From assembly GCF_002979975.1 (NCBI RefSeq), contig NZ_PCQD01000015.1, positions 1-57,801 of the forward strand: DNA of 57,801 nucleotides, given 5' to 3'. Shown piece after piece: positions 26,381-35,938 of the stretch. Each line of letters starts with the position of its first letter. Positions within the stretch are counted from its first letter, which is position 1. The DNA is from Pseudomonas sp. MYb185 (lineage in GTDB: Bacteria; Pseudomonadota; Gammaproteobacteria; Pseudomonadales; Pseudomonadaceae). A program made the position numbers and the translations under genes. The notes below the pieces were generated by a model, which saw only the letters and a list, made by a program, of their open reading frames with translations, was not told where the DNA came from and searched no databases.

Positions 26381-27307
26381 TCAGACAAAACTGAGGAAGA
26401 ACAGCATGAAGAAGGGCGCAGCAATGGTCAGAATCAGACCGCTGATGATGGCGGTGGGCACATATTCGTAATGGCAAGCCTGGCGCACAAAGGGCAGGGT
26501 GGTGTCCATGGCGGTTGCACCGCAGACACCGATACTGCTGTTGGCAAAGTTGCGCCCCAGCATGAACACCACGGTCAGGCCGATCAGTTCGCGCATCAGG
26601 TCGTTGAGCAGGGCTACGCTGCCATAGGCCTCGCCCAGGTATTGTCCAGCCAGGGCGCCGGACAGGCTGAACCAGCCAAAACCGGTGCTCAGGGCCAGGG
26701 CCACGGCCAGCCGCTCACCGGTAAGCCAGCTCAGCAGCACACCAGCCAGCATGGAGGCCAGCATCACCAGCAGCGGGATTTTCAGCACACGTGGGGCCAG
26801 CCAGGAGCGGCTGATGGTAACCTGGGCCAGGTCCAGACCGATCAGGAACAGCAGGGCGTAGAGCCACCAGGAAATGTTCAGCAGCACCGCGCCAATGCTG
26901 TTGTCATGCCATTGCAGGCGCCAGGCAAAGGCACCGAGCAGAACCAGCCCGAAGGCGATCAGGCACTCCTTGACCGGATACCAGAGTCCCCGCCAGCCAC
27001 CGGGACTGTCTGCCTGCGCGGTGCCGGGCCGGTTCAGCGGCAGGAGGCAGACAAATACCACGGCACTGATGGTAAAGGCATAGATCGCCGCCTGCTTCAG
27101 CACCTGCATGCCCGAGGCGAGACTGCTGAAGGCCGCGCCCGAATCCAGGCCGATCACGAACAGAATTATCCAGACCACGGGGGTGATGCAGCGGATCAGC
27201 GGTTTCACAACAGGCTTGGGCAGTCGCTTGCCCACCGCATAACCGACCAGCAGGGACAGCAGTATGGGCAGAATGGCTGCGAGGATATTGGATAGCTGGG
27301 CGGACAC
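26381..27307 (-). CDS. lysO: LysO-family lysine exporter (DUF340)
   Basis: A 308-residue inner-membrane protein with about eight hydrophobic helices. The GTG start gives a hydrophobic N-terminal helix. The C-terminal conserved region includes STGFGWFSLSGALAGQYLG and IGVCGATAMDTTLPF, characteristic of LysO/YbjE. It probably exports lysine or toxic analogues such as thialysine. It is divergent from the recombinase gene. Confidence 0.85.
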   Translation of the reverse strand: MSAQLSNILAAILPILLSLLVGYAVGKRLPKPVVKPLIRCITPVVWIILFVIGLDSGAAFSSLASGMQVLKQAAIYAFTISAVVFVCLLPLNRPGTAQADSPGGWRGLWYPVKECLIAFGLVLLGAFAWRLQWHDNSIGAVLLNISWWLYALLFLIGLDLAQVTISRSWLAPRVLKIPLLVMLASMLAGVLLSWLTGERLAVALALSTGFGWFSLSGALAGQYLGEAYGSVALLNDLMRELIGLTVVFMLGRNFANSSIGVCGATAMDTTLPFVRQACHYEYVPTAIISGLILTIAAPFFMLFFLSFV

Positions 27308-27605
27308 GTAGCAGGACTTTAACCGGAAAATGGAAAGGAGGAAAAACCGCAGTGGTTTTCAGCATGCCATCAAGGGCGCGAACTATAACGCACAGAGGGC
27401 TTGGTTTGTAGCCATGAGGGGCTGGCATACCCAAGGACCCATCCGGATAAATATGCGATTTAACATAATATAGATTATGCGAACATACGGGATCCCGCCC
27501 AGACATCCCGCTTCCTGTTTCCGATATTAGCCATTATCGGATATCGCGCATGTGTTAATCTGCGTGCCTGCGCATATTGCTGTCGGCTTATGGACCTTTA
27601 TATCC
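27308..27605. promoter_or_regulatory. lysO / recombinase divergent region
   Basis: A 298-bp non-coding stretch with an AT-rich core (about 27440-27480). It includes a CCGATA...TATCGG inverted repeat at 27521-27540, close before the recombinase start, that may be its operator. No gene is visible. Confidence 0.4.
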
Positions 27606-28895
27606 ATGTCTCAACCTGTCCCATTATTTGATACCTACAAAACCTTCGAGTCCCTGACTCGTCACAACCTGGATGCCGAACTGCCTGCTGTGCTGGCGAC
27701 GCTCGATCGATTCCCGAATCCCACCGAGGCCGTGGCTGGCTATTCGGTGGTCAAGCTGTTCCTGAAATCCTATGCGGCGAATCAGGCAACCTTCAATAGC
27801 TATCGCACCCACGTTGAACGTCTGCTGCTGTGGTGCTTGCTGGTGCGTAGAAAGCCCATCCTGCATCTGCGTCGTCAGGATGCTGAAGATTTCCTGGAGT
27901 TTTGCCTCAATCCACCTGAAAACTGGGTTGGCCCTGGAACCAAGTCCCGGTTCTTGCGCATTGGTGGCCGCAAGAAAGCGGACTCCGATACCTTTGAGGT
28001 CAACCCCGAATGGCGGCCATTCAATTACACCGTCGACAAGGCCACCCGCAAGCTGGCCGATGAAAACAACTCAGGCATGCCGGAGATCCAGGGTTACCAG
28101 ATGTCGCAGACGACCATCGCCCAGGTATTCACTGTCTGCGGCAGCTTCTATCAATTCTGTATCGATGAGGATTACACCGATGCCAACCCTTTCCGGGCAG
28201 TAAAACAGAAATCCAGATACAAGCAGAGCGTGGTCTCTCAGGTCACCAGCCGCTCCCTGACCCAGCTGCAATGGGAGTTCGTGATCGAAACGGCTGAGCA
28301 GTTGGCCGATCAGGAGCCTGAACTTCATGAGCGTACGTTATTCATTCTTGCCACGCTGTTTTCCATGTACCTGCGAGTATCGGACCTGACTGGACGGGAT
28401 AACTGGCGACCCACCATGGGTAGTTTCAAGAAGGCCGGCGATAACTGGTGGTTCCATGTTGTGGGCAAGGGCAACAAGGCGGCCAAGGTGAGCGTGCGGG
28501 ACAGCTATCTGCCTTACCTTGTGCGGTATCGCACCAGTCTGGGGCTGACCGACCTGCCCTACCCTGGCGAACAAACGCCGCTGCTGTCATCTCTGGATGG
28601 CCGCGCCGGCTTGTCTGACCGGCGGATTCGCGAGCTGATCCAGCAGGTATTCGATATCGCGTGCGAGCGCATGATCGAGGAAGGTCTGCAGCAGGATTGT
28701 GATGCTTTACGCGCAGCCAGTTTGCACTGGTTGCGGCATACATCTGCGACACTGGATGCGCCGTTCAGGGACATGAAGGATCTGCAGGCGGATCTACGCC
28801 ACGAAAGCCTGTCCACCACCCAGGACAGCTATTACGATTCGCTGGATGATCAGCGCGCCAACTCGATCAAGGGCATTCCGATCAAGGGCCGCTGA
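27606..28895 (+). CDS. Stand-alone tyrosine recombinase (phage-integrase fold)
   Basis: A 429-residue site-specific recombinase with an N-terminal SAM-like DNA-binding domain (about 30-200) and a catalytic domain. Catalytic segments are FSMYLRVSDL (first Arg), HWLRHTSAT (H-x-x-R), LRHESLSTTQ and the SYY nucleophile region near the C-terminus. ATG 27606 is preferred over GTG 27552. No excisionase, att repeats, tRNA or cargo genes flank it, and base composition resembles its neighbours, so it looks resident rather than part of a recent island. The target is unknown. Confidence 0.85.
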   Translation: MSQPVPLFDTYKTFESLTRHNLDAELPAVLATLDRFPNPTEAVAGYSVVKLFLKSYAANQATFNSYRTHVERLLLWCLLVRRKPILHLRRQDAEDFLEFCLNPPENWVGPGTKSRFLRIGGRKKADSDTFEVNPEWRPFNYTVDKATRKLADENNSGMPEIQGYQMSQTTIAQVFTVCGSFYQFCIDEDYTDANPFRAVKQKSRYKQSVVSQVTSRSLTQLQWEFVIETAEQLADQEPELHERTLFILATLFSMYLRVSDLTGRDNWRPTMGSFKKAGDNWWFHVVGKGNKAAKVSVRDSYLPYLVRYRTSLGLTDLPYPGEQTPLLSSLDGRAGLSDRRIRELIQQVFDIACERMIEEGLQQDCDALRAASLHWLRHTSATLDAPFRDMKDLQADLRHESLSTTQDSYYDSLDDQRANSIKGIPIKGR

Positions 28896-28902
28896 ACAGC
28901 AA

Positions 28903-28924
28903 GAGGCCGCATTCAAGCGGCCTC
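28903..28924. terminator. Bidirectional terminator between the recombinase and tpx
   Basis: An 8-bp stem GAGGCCGC/GCGGCCTC with a 6-nt loop, placed between convergent gene ends. Confidence 0.65.
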
Positions 28925-28950
28925 CTGTATCCTGAGTGTGACTATAACGC

Positions 28951-29451
28951 TCAGGACAGCGCAGCCAGCGCCTTGTCATAGTCGGGCTCATTGCCGATTT
29001 CCGACACCAGCTCGCTGTGCAGCACCTTGTCGTTCTCATCCAGCACCACCACCGCGCGTGCAGCCAGGCCAGCCATGGGGCCACTTTCGATGGCTACGCC
29101 GTAGTTGCGGATGAACTCGGCGCCACGCAGGGTCGACAGGTTGGTCACGTTTTCCAGCCCTTCAGCGGCGCAGAAGCGGCTCTGGGCGAACGGCAGGTCT
29201 GCAGAGATGCACAGCACGGCGGTGTTGGGCAGGCTGCTGGCCTTGGTGTTGAAAGTGCGTACCGAGGTAGCGCAGGTCGGCGTATCGACGCTGGGGAAGA
29301 TGTTCAGGATCTTGCGCTTGCCGGCGAAAGACGACAGGCTCACATCGGACAGGTCCTGGCCCACCAGGGAGAACGCCGGGGCGCTATCGCCAGGAGCGGG
29401 AAGTGTGCCGCCCACGGTGACCGGATTGCCCCGCAATGTAACATTCGACAT
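28951..29451 (-). CDS. tpx: Thiol peroxidase Tpx
   Basis: A 166-residue atypical 2-Cys peroxiredoxin reducing peroxides with thioredoxin. The peroxidatic Cys60 lies in DTPTCATSV and the resolving Cys94 in SRFCAAEG; Cys81 is extra. Length and residue numbering are standard for Tpx. It lies 30 bp downstream of tamB on the same strand. Confidence 0.95.
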   Translation of the reverse strand: MSNVTLRGNPVTVGGTLPAPGDSAPAFSLVGQDLSDVSLSSFAGKRKILNIFPSVDTPTCATSVRTFNTKASSLPNTAVLCISADLPFAQSRFCAAEGLENVTNLSTLRGAEFIRNYGVAIESGPMAGLAARAVVVLDENDKVLHSELVSEIGNEPDYDKALAALS

Positions 29452-29481
29452 GTGAAACTCCTTCAGTCTTGCAGTGATGCA

Positions 29482-32400
29482 TCAGAAATCGATGCGGTAG
29501 AAAAAATCCAGTGAGCTGGCCAGGCCACCCACAGCTTCCAGGTACAGGCGCTTGGTCAGATCGTAACGCAGAGCCAGCTGGTTTGCCTGCTCGAACACCC
29601 CTACACCATAGCGCAAACTCAGTTTTTCGGTGATGTATCCGGTCGCCACCACACTGGTAGTCAAGCCGCTGCCTTCGGTGTCGAGCTGGAAGTCCTCGAT
29701 GCCGAGGGAGCCAGCGATATTCTGCGCCAGCGGCGCGCTGCCAGCCATGCCCAGTGCCAGCGCCGCCTGGCCAAGCAGGTTGCTGTCGCCGCCGTCGGCA
29801 CCCAGTGGGCGACCGAGTATCAGATAGGCCAGGGCCTGCTCCTGGGCCATGGTCGGTTCGGAGAAGACCTCCGACACCGGTGCATCGGCCGGGCCGGTCA
29901 GACGCAACCCGGCGATCACGTCATCCACCCGGCGGATGGCCTCGATATCCAGATAGGGTTTGCTCAGCGGCCCGGCGAACAGGATCTGCGCCCGGCGCAA
30001 CTCCAGCCGCTGGCCATAGCCACGGAAGCGGCCGTCGAGGATGTTCAGGTCGCCGGTGGCGGTCATGTTCTCCCTGACCTGCAACAGCCCACTGAGCCGC
30101 CCGGTGAGACCGAAGCCGCTGAAGTGCAGTTGGTCCCCGATGGCCAGGCGGATATCGGCGGTGATGCCCATCGGCAGCTCCTCATCCACTGTTTCCTCGG
30201 CGCCGACGATCTCCGCATCGGCCGATACCCTCACGGCCGCCGCTGGCAACTCACGCACGGTGATTTCGCCTTCGGGGATGGCAATGGTACCGGTGAGCTT
30301 GAGGTTGTTATCGGCCAGCCCGATGTGCAGGTCAGGGCTGGCCAGCAGATCGGCGTAGGGGTCTACATGGATCGGCAGGTCATTGCCGGTCAGGTCGATA
30401 TCCACCGCCAGCGAAGGCGCCCAGGCGGCAGTTCCGGCAAGCCTGCCCTGCCCTGCGCCGCTGCGCCACTGGCCATCGATATTGGCCTGCTGCCCGTCGA
30501 TGCCGATCAGAACCTGCAGTTGTTCGAAACTGACCGGTAGCTCGGGGCCACTGACATGGCCATCACGCAGGCGGATTTCGCCCTGCACCTGGGGTTCGCT
30601 GAGGGTTCCGCTCAGCAGACCACTGCCGATCAGGTCGCCAGTGAGGGTGTCCACCTGGGGCAGGAAGGGCCGCAGGACATCCAGTTGCACATCGCTCAAC
30701 CGGAAACTGCCTTCGAGACGCTGCTCGCCACTGGGGTCGGTAATGTCGGCCTGCGCATCGAGATTGCCGAGCCCGCTGCTGAGCAGTTGCAACTGGGTGC
30801 GCGCCCGCCTGGGGTCCAGCTGAGCGCTGAACTCGAGAGTTTCGTATGGCAGTTGCAGTTCCTGCTCCGGATTGCTGACGGTGATCTCGCCATTGCGGCT
30901 ACTGATCAGCACATTGGCGGTCGGCTGCGCACCGGCCGATTGACGGAACTGGGCATCGGCGTTCAGGCTGGCATTCCAGGCGAAATCTTCGGGCAGCCAC
31001 GGTTGCAGCGAGGCCAGGGGGAAATCACTGAGCTGCACATGCAACTGCCGATCAGGCATCAGCCGCTGTTCGCCATTGAAACACAGTCGGCTGTGCTGAT
31101 GGCTCCAGCAATGCCCGCCGAGCCGCAGATCGCCATTGGCCAAGCGGTAACTCAGCGTAGCCGGGTTGTCCAGTTGCCAGAGCATCTCGTCGCTGGCGAT
31201 GCTGCCCGTATTCAACTGGCCTTGCCAGCGCTCGTCGGTAAGACGGCCGGACAAGTGCGTATCCAGTTCGACGATGCCGCCCTGGAGGTCGACGGCCAGG
31301 CGATGCGACGCCTTGTTGCCCTCGGCGGACAGATTGAGATCACCCAGCCGGGTATCACCACTGCGCAGTCGGGTTGCCGACAGGTTCAACGCACCGGGCA
31401 GCTGTTCATTGAAAGTGACGTTACCGTCCAACGCCAGTTGGGCCAGACCGAAGTCGTCGTAGCCTACCCGCTCGCCGCGCAGGTCCAGGGTCAGCTTCGG
31501 CGCATCGGCGGCGCCCGACGCCAATGCGGTACCGCTCAGGCTGCCAACCAGCCCGGGCCACAGGGTGCGCAGTTGGGGCAGATTGATATCAAAGCGACCC
31601 TCTACCGTGGTGCCCCAGTGCCCGGCACCGGCGATGCGGTTTTCTCCCTGGCGCAGCAGCAGATCATTGATCCGCCATTGCCCGTTGGCCCCGGCCAGCG
31701 CGCCGGACAGGGCCAGCGGTTGCCTGCGCAGAGTGCCGCCAATGTCCCAGCCTGCGGACAGTTGCAGGTCGCCTTCGCGGATACTGCCTTCGCTGCTGAG
31801 CGGACCACTGAGCGAGCCGGGCAGCTCGGCAACGAACATGCCCGGATTCAATTCCTCCAGCAGCAGGTTGGCATTCCAGCTGATGGCGTCCAGCAGGCCT
31901 ATGACAGCCTGCCCGCTGAGGCGGCCATTGTCCGTCGTCAGGGCCAGGGGCGCGATGGTGATTTCCTCCGGCGTGCCCACCAGCGACAGCGTCAGGTTGG
32001 CGGTCTGCTCCGCCACCCCGGTGAGCTGCGCCTGCAGATCGGAGCTGAATCGCTCGCCATGCACCTGGGCCTGCACCCCCAACTGCTGCACTTCCAGCCC
32101 CCCGATATCCTGCGGGTATAGCCACTGCCAGGGAAACTGCCGCATGGCCAACTGGGCCTGGGCAGCCAGCTCCTCGCTCCAATCGGCGTCGGCGGACAAG
32201 GTCAGATCTCGCTCCGGCTGCTCGGTAACCCAAAGCTGCAGATTCAACCCCGAGATACCGGTAGTCATGACCTGCCCTTGCAGATCAAGGCTGATGTTCC
32301 CCCCCTCTCCCGGCAGATTGCCGTTGGCCTGCAGGGCGATACCCTTTTCCAGGTCGCCCTGCAGATCCAGTACCAGATCATCGAGCGTCAGGCTTGGCGG

Positions 32401-33201
32401 CAAGGATTGCAGTGCCAGGAAGGATTCGCCTTGCCAATGCGCCTGCAGAGGTAGCTCCGCCTGTAACGGATGGACAGTGGCAGTCAGTATGCCGGGCAGG
32501 TAGCCGCTGCTACGAGCCTCCAGCTGCAGGTCCGCGACACTGCCGCCGAGGCGGGCCTGCAACTGCCAGGGGCGCTCATCCACGGCGGGCAACTGCAGAT
32601 CGGCGAGCATGCGCAGCGGCCAGTCGCCACTCATGCGCACATCCCCTTCCACATCCCATGTCAGATCAGGCCCGGTTCCGCTGAACCGGCTGATATGCAA
32701 TTGATCACCACTTGCCTGAGCCTGCAACAGGATATCGCTGAGTAGCGCCTGTTCGTCATCGAGCCAGATGCTGCCGATCCGCAGTTGCTGCAGCTGTATG
32801 CCGAGCGGCAATTGAATGGCAGGCAGGCTGATGTCCTCTCGGGGTTCGCTGGGGCTATCATCCTCGCTGGTGATGACGCTGATGCGTTCGGCGCTGAGCA
32901 CATCGATGCATACCCGTTTACCGCGCAGGCAACCGGGTGACCAGGCCAGCTCCAGATCTTCGACGGTCACGTCGATACCCGTGTCCGTCCAGCGCAGGCG
33001 CGAAAACTGCCATCCCTGCCAGAGCTGACCACCAGTGAAGTCGAGCTCCAGGCGCGGCTCCAGTTCAGGCGCCTTGTTCATCAACCAGCGATTGACTCCC
33101 TCGTTGGACAGCAACCCCGCCAGCAGCGCGATCAGCAACAGCGGTACCAGCAGCAGGATCAGCAGGCCGCGCAACAGGGCCTTGAGAAGAAAGCGCCTCA
33201 C
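29482..33201 (-). CDS. tamB: Translocation and assembly module inner-membrane protein TamB
   Basis: A 1239-residue protein with an N-terminal membrane anchor (about 5-30). A long periplasmic body of repeated beta-strands forms a hydrophobic groove, and the conserved DUF490 region lies at the C-terminus (about 850-1239), ending in strands close to FFYRIDF. It bridges inner and outer membranes with TamA and takes part in phospholipid transport and outer-membrane protein insertion. The GTG start overlaps the tamA stop by 4 bp, so the pair is coupled. Confidence 0.93.
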   Translation of the reverse strand: MRRFLLKALLRGLLILLLVPLLLIALLAGLLSNEGVNRWLMNKAPELEPRLELDFTGGQLWQGWQFSRLRWTDTGIDVTVEDLELAWSPGCLRGKRVCIDVLSAERISVITSEDDSPSEPREDISLPAIQLPLGIQLQQLRIGSIWLDDEQALLSDILLQAQASGDQLHISRFSGTGPDLTWDVEGDVRMSGDWPLRMLADLQLPAVDERPWQLQARLGGSVADLQLEARSSGYLPGILTATVHPLQAELPLQAHWQGESFLALQSLPPSLTLDDLVLDLQGDLEKGIALQANGNLPGEGGNISLDLQGQVMTTGISGLNLQLWVTEQPERDLTLSADADWSEELAAQAQLAMRQFPWQWLYPQDIGGLEVQQLGVQAQVHGERFSSDLQAQLTGVAEQTANLTLSLVGTPEEITIAPLALTTDNGRLSGQAVIGLLDAISWNANLLLEELNPGMFVAELPGSLSGPLSSEGSIREGDLQLSAGWDIGGTLRRQPLALSGALAGANGQWRINDLLLRQGENRIAGAGHWGTTVEGRFDINLPQLRTLWPGLVGSLSGTALASGAADAPKLTLDLRGERVGYDDFGLAQLALDGNVTFNEQLPGALNLSATRLRSGDTRLGDLNLSAEGNKASHRLAVDLQGGIVELDTHLSGRLTDERWQGQLNTGSIASDEMLWQLDNPATLSYRLANGDLRLGGHCWSHQHSRLCFNGEQRLMPDRQLHVQLSDFPLASLQPWLPEDFAWNASLNADAQFRQSAGAQPTANVLISSRNGEITVSNPEQELQLPYETLEFSAQLDPRRARTQLQLLSSGLGNLDAQADITDPSGEQRLEGSFRLSDVQLDVLRPFLPQVDTLTGDLIGSGLLSGTLSEPQVQGEIRLRDGHVSGPELPVSFEQLQVLIGIDGQQANIDGQWRSGAGQGRLAGTAAWAPSLAVDIDLTGNDLPIHVDPYADLLASPDLHIGLADNNLKLTGTIAIPEGEITVRELPAAAVRVSADAEIVGAEETVDEELPMGITADIRLAIGDQLHFSGFGLTGRLSGLLQVRENMTATGDLNILDGRFRGYGQRLELRRAQILFAGPLSKPYLDIEAIRRVDDVIAGLRLTGPADAPVSEVFSEPTMAQEQALAYLILGRPLGADGGDSNLLGQAALALGMAGSAPLAQNIAGSLGIEDFQLDTEGSGLTTSVVATGYITEKLSLRYGVGVFEQANQLALRYDLTKRLYLEAVGGLASSLDFFYRIDF

Positions 33202-34904
33202 AGCTCTGCCCCCATGGAAAAGTGGATTCGGAAACCTTCATCCGGGTCGCTCACCGACCTGGCCAGGTCCAGGCGTATCGGGCCGACCGGGGAAACCCAG
33301 CGGATACCCACGCCGGCACTGGTCTTCATCGGGTCCTTCCAGCTGTCCACGGCATTACCATGATCGACAAAGGTTGCAACACGCCACTTCGGCTTGAACT
33401 CGTACTGGTACTCCGCGCTGGTGGCCAGCAGATAGCGCCCCCCTATGCGGTCGCCGGTGTCATCGGTGGGGGCCAGGGTGCGATAGTCATAGCCGCGCAC
33501 GCTCTGGTCACCACCGGCGAAAAAGCGCAACGAAGCAGGTACGCTGGCAAAACCGTTACTCGCTATCCCGCCGGCCTGGGCACGGGCCAGAAAACGATGG
33601 TTGTCCCACAGGGTATACAGACCCTTGGCGGACATGTTCAGCCTGACGAAGTCGATATCCGAGATTATCCCCTCCTTGGCGCCTTGCAGGTCCATCATCA
33701 GGCTATAACCCCGGCTCGGGTCCATGGTGTCATCGCTGATGGTGCGCTGGAAACCCAGGCTGGGGATCAGCAGTGTACTGTGACCCGAGTCGTTACCCAG
33801 GGAGTAGCGCTCCTGCTCCAGGCGCAGCCCTATGCTGCGGTTCCAGCCATTGTCCAGCCGCCGCTGGAACAGGCCGCCGACTACCAGGCTCTCGCTTTCG
33901 GTATCGTCGATGTCCTCCCGCTGCCAGCCGGTAAAGAAACGCAGGTGGCTGGATTGCGGTGGGGTCAACGGGATCTGATACCAGGAGGATACCTTCTGCC
34001 GTGGTCCGGACAGCTCCAGCTCGGCGCCACGGCTATGGCCCCGGGAGTTGAGCCAGTGCTGGGTCCAGTCGGCCTTGGCGCGCGGACCCACGTCCGTGGA
34101 AAAGCCACCACCAAAGCCCAGGGTATGCTGGTTGCGGGCCTTGAGATTGACCTGTACCGGAATCTCGTTATCCACCGCCAGGTTCGGTGGCGCCGATACC
34201 TGTACCGCTTCGAAATAGCCACTGGAGAGCAGCTCACGGTTGAATTCGGCGATCAGGTCGGAGTCGTAGGGCACCCCAGGGCGAAATGGCACCATGCGTT
34301 GCAACAGGTCCGGATCGAACGGCGTATCGGAAAAGCTGACATCTCCCAGCCGATAACGCTCGCCGGTGTCATAACGCAGGATGATGTCGGCCAGATACTG
34401 ATCGACGTCGATCAGTAGTCGGTTTTCGAGAAATTCGGCGGAAAAGTAACCATAGCGCAGCGCCTGGTTTTCCAGCAGGGACTTGGTATCTTCGTAGCGG
34501 CCATGGTGTAACTGGGCGCCGGGCATGAGATAGCGGCTGCGCGGGAAGCTGAAGTACTCGGTATCGCGCCCGGCTCCGGTGATATCGAGGGTTACCTCGT
34601 CCAGCAGCACCGGCTCGCCGAGAGTTACCTCCAGCACCAGGACCGGCTCGGTCTCACTGCCAGTGACTCGCGGCCGTACTCGCGCATGGTAGTAGCCGAG
34701 CGCCTGCAGCGCACTGAGTGCCTGTTCGCGACTGGAACGGGCCAGGCGCCACATGGCCTGACGGCTGTCCGCGGAAATGGGACCGATATAAGCTTCGATA
34801 TTTCTTCTGGCCGGGTCGTTGCGCGGTTCTATCCTCACTTCCAGCTCAGCGTACACCGCCGAGGTAAGCAGGAGCAGCACCGCCAGCACAAAAAAACGAA
34901 CCAT
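33198..34904 (-). CDS. tamA: Translocation and assembly module outer-membrane protein TamA
   Basis: A 568-residue Omp85-family protein. It has a signal peptide of about 19 residues (ending SAVYA), three POTRA domains (about 20-260), and a 16-strand barrel with the family motif VRGYDYRTL and a C-terminal FSMGAEL strand. ATG 34904, with GGAAGAG upstream, is chosen over TTG 34919. It forms the TAM complex with the overlapping tamB product and is divergent from xthA. Confidence 0.92.
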   Translation of the reverse strand: MVRFFVLAVLLLLTSAVYAELEVRIEPRNDPARRNIEAYIGPISADSRQAMWRLARSSREQALSALQALGYYHARVRPRVTGSETEPVLVLEVTLGEPVLLDEVTLDITGAGRDTEYFSFPRSRYLMPGAQLHHGRYEDTKSLLENQALRYGYFSAEFLENRLLIDVDQYLADIILRYDTGERYRLGDVSFSDTPFDPDLLQRMVPFRPGVPYDSDLIAEFNRELLSSGYFEAVQVSAPPNLAVDNEIPVQVNLKARNQHTLGFGGGFSTDVGPRAKADWTQHWLNSRGHSRGAELELSGPRQKVSSWYQIPLTPPQSSHLRFFTGWQREDIDDTESESLVVGGLFQRRLDNGWNRSIGLRLEQERYSLGNDSGHSTLLIPSLGFQRTISDDTMDPSRGYSLMMDLQGAKEGIISDIDFVRLNMSAKGLYTLWDNHRFLARAQAGGIASNGFASVPASLRFFAGGDQSVRGYDYRTLAPTDDTGDRIGGRYLLATSAEYQYEFKPKWRVATFVDHGNAVDSWKDPMKTSAGVGIRWVSPVGPIRLDLARSVSDPDEGFRIHFSMGAEL

Positions 34905-35072
34905 GTTCTCTTCCAGCAACTAAGGGGCTAGGGTCTGCCGAAGCGGTAGCGCGCACAATGCCATCTCGCGGCCATGCTGAAACATCAACGGACCTGCAGG
35001 TGATGCTAACATGCACACCGTTTCAGGCCGAGCATTGCTGCGGCTTTTTCGATCTCTTATGACAGGTACGCA

Positions 35073-35888
35073 ATGAAAATAGTCTCTTTCAATATCAATG
35101 GGTTGCGGGCAAGGCCTCATCAATTGCAAGAGGTTGTCACGCAACATGCACCCGATGTGATAGGTCTGCAGGAAACCAAGGTGGATGATCCGGCCTTTCC
35201 GCTGGAGTCGGTTCAGGCATTGGGCTATCACGTGCACTTTCATGGCCAGAAAGGCCATTATGGCGTTGCCCTGCTGACCCGGCAGGAGCCGTTGTGGGTA
35301 CGCAAGGGCTTTCCGGAGGATGGCGAAGCGGCACAATGCCGGATGATCAGCGCTGCGCTGCCCTGTGCTGACGGTCAGCCCCTGATCGTCTTCAACGGCT
35401 ACTTTCCCCAGGGCGAGAGTCGCGCCCACCCGATCAAGTTCCCGGCCAAGACCCGTTTCTATGCCGACCTGCAGGCCCATCTGGAACAGAGCTTCAGCCC
35501 CGAGCAACGGATCGTGGTGATGGGGGATCTGAACATTTCGCCGCAGGACTGTGATATCGGTATCGGTGAAGCCAATGCCAAGCGCTGGCTGCGCACCGGC
35601 AAGTGCAGCTTCCTGCCCGAAGAGCGTGAATGGCTGCAGAAGCTCAAGGACTGGGGGCTGGTCGACACCTTCCGTCATATGAATCCTGCCGTCGCCGATC
35701 GTTTCAGCTGGTTTGACTACCGTAGTCGCGGTTTCGAAGACGACCCCAGACGCGGGCTGCGTATAGACCTGATCATGGCCAGCCAGGGACTGATCGAACA
35801 CTGCGTCGATACCGGTATCGATTACGCTATCCGCGGGATGGAAAAACCCTCGGATCATGCGCCGATCTGGGCGCAGTTCAAGCTCTGA
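35073..35888 (+). CDS. xthA: Exodeoxyribonuclease III
   Basis: A 271-residue AP endonuclease and 3'-5' exonuclease for base-excision repair. Active-site residues are visible: Asn7 (SFNINGLR), Glu34 (LQETK), GDLNI near 150, and the terminal SDHAPI with Asp261-His262. The gene is a single unit between the divergent tamA and the convergent clpA. Confidence 0.95.
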   Translation: MKIVSFNINGLRARPHQLQEVVTQHAPDVIGLQETKVDDPAFPLESVQALGYHVHFHGQKGHYGVALLTRQEPLWVRKGFPEDGEAAQCRMISAALPCADGQPLIVFNGYFPQGESRAHPIKFPAKTRFYADLQAHLEQSFSPEQRIVVMGDLNISPQDCDIGIGEANAKRWLRTGKCSFLPEEREWLQKLKDWGLVDTFRHMNPAVADRFSWFDYRSRGFEDDPRRGLRIDLIMASQGLIEHCVDTGIDYAIRGMEKPSDHAPIWAQFKL

Positions 35889-35897
35889 GTCCTGACC

Positions 35898-35920
35898 GGG
35901 CGGGGGCTGATGCCCCGCCC
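35898..35920. terminator. GC-rich terminator between xthA and clpA
   Basis: An 8-bp stem GGGCGGGG/CCCCGCCC lies between the convergent stops, with further GC-rich complementarity after it and no clear T tract. Confidence 0.55.
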
Positions 35921-35938
35921 CGCCCGGCCCGACTCGGA

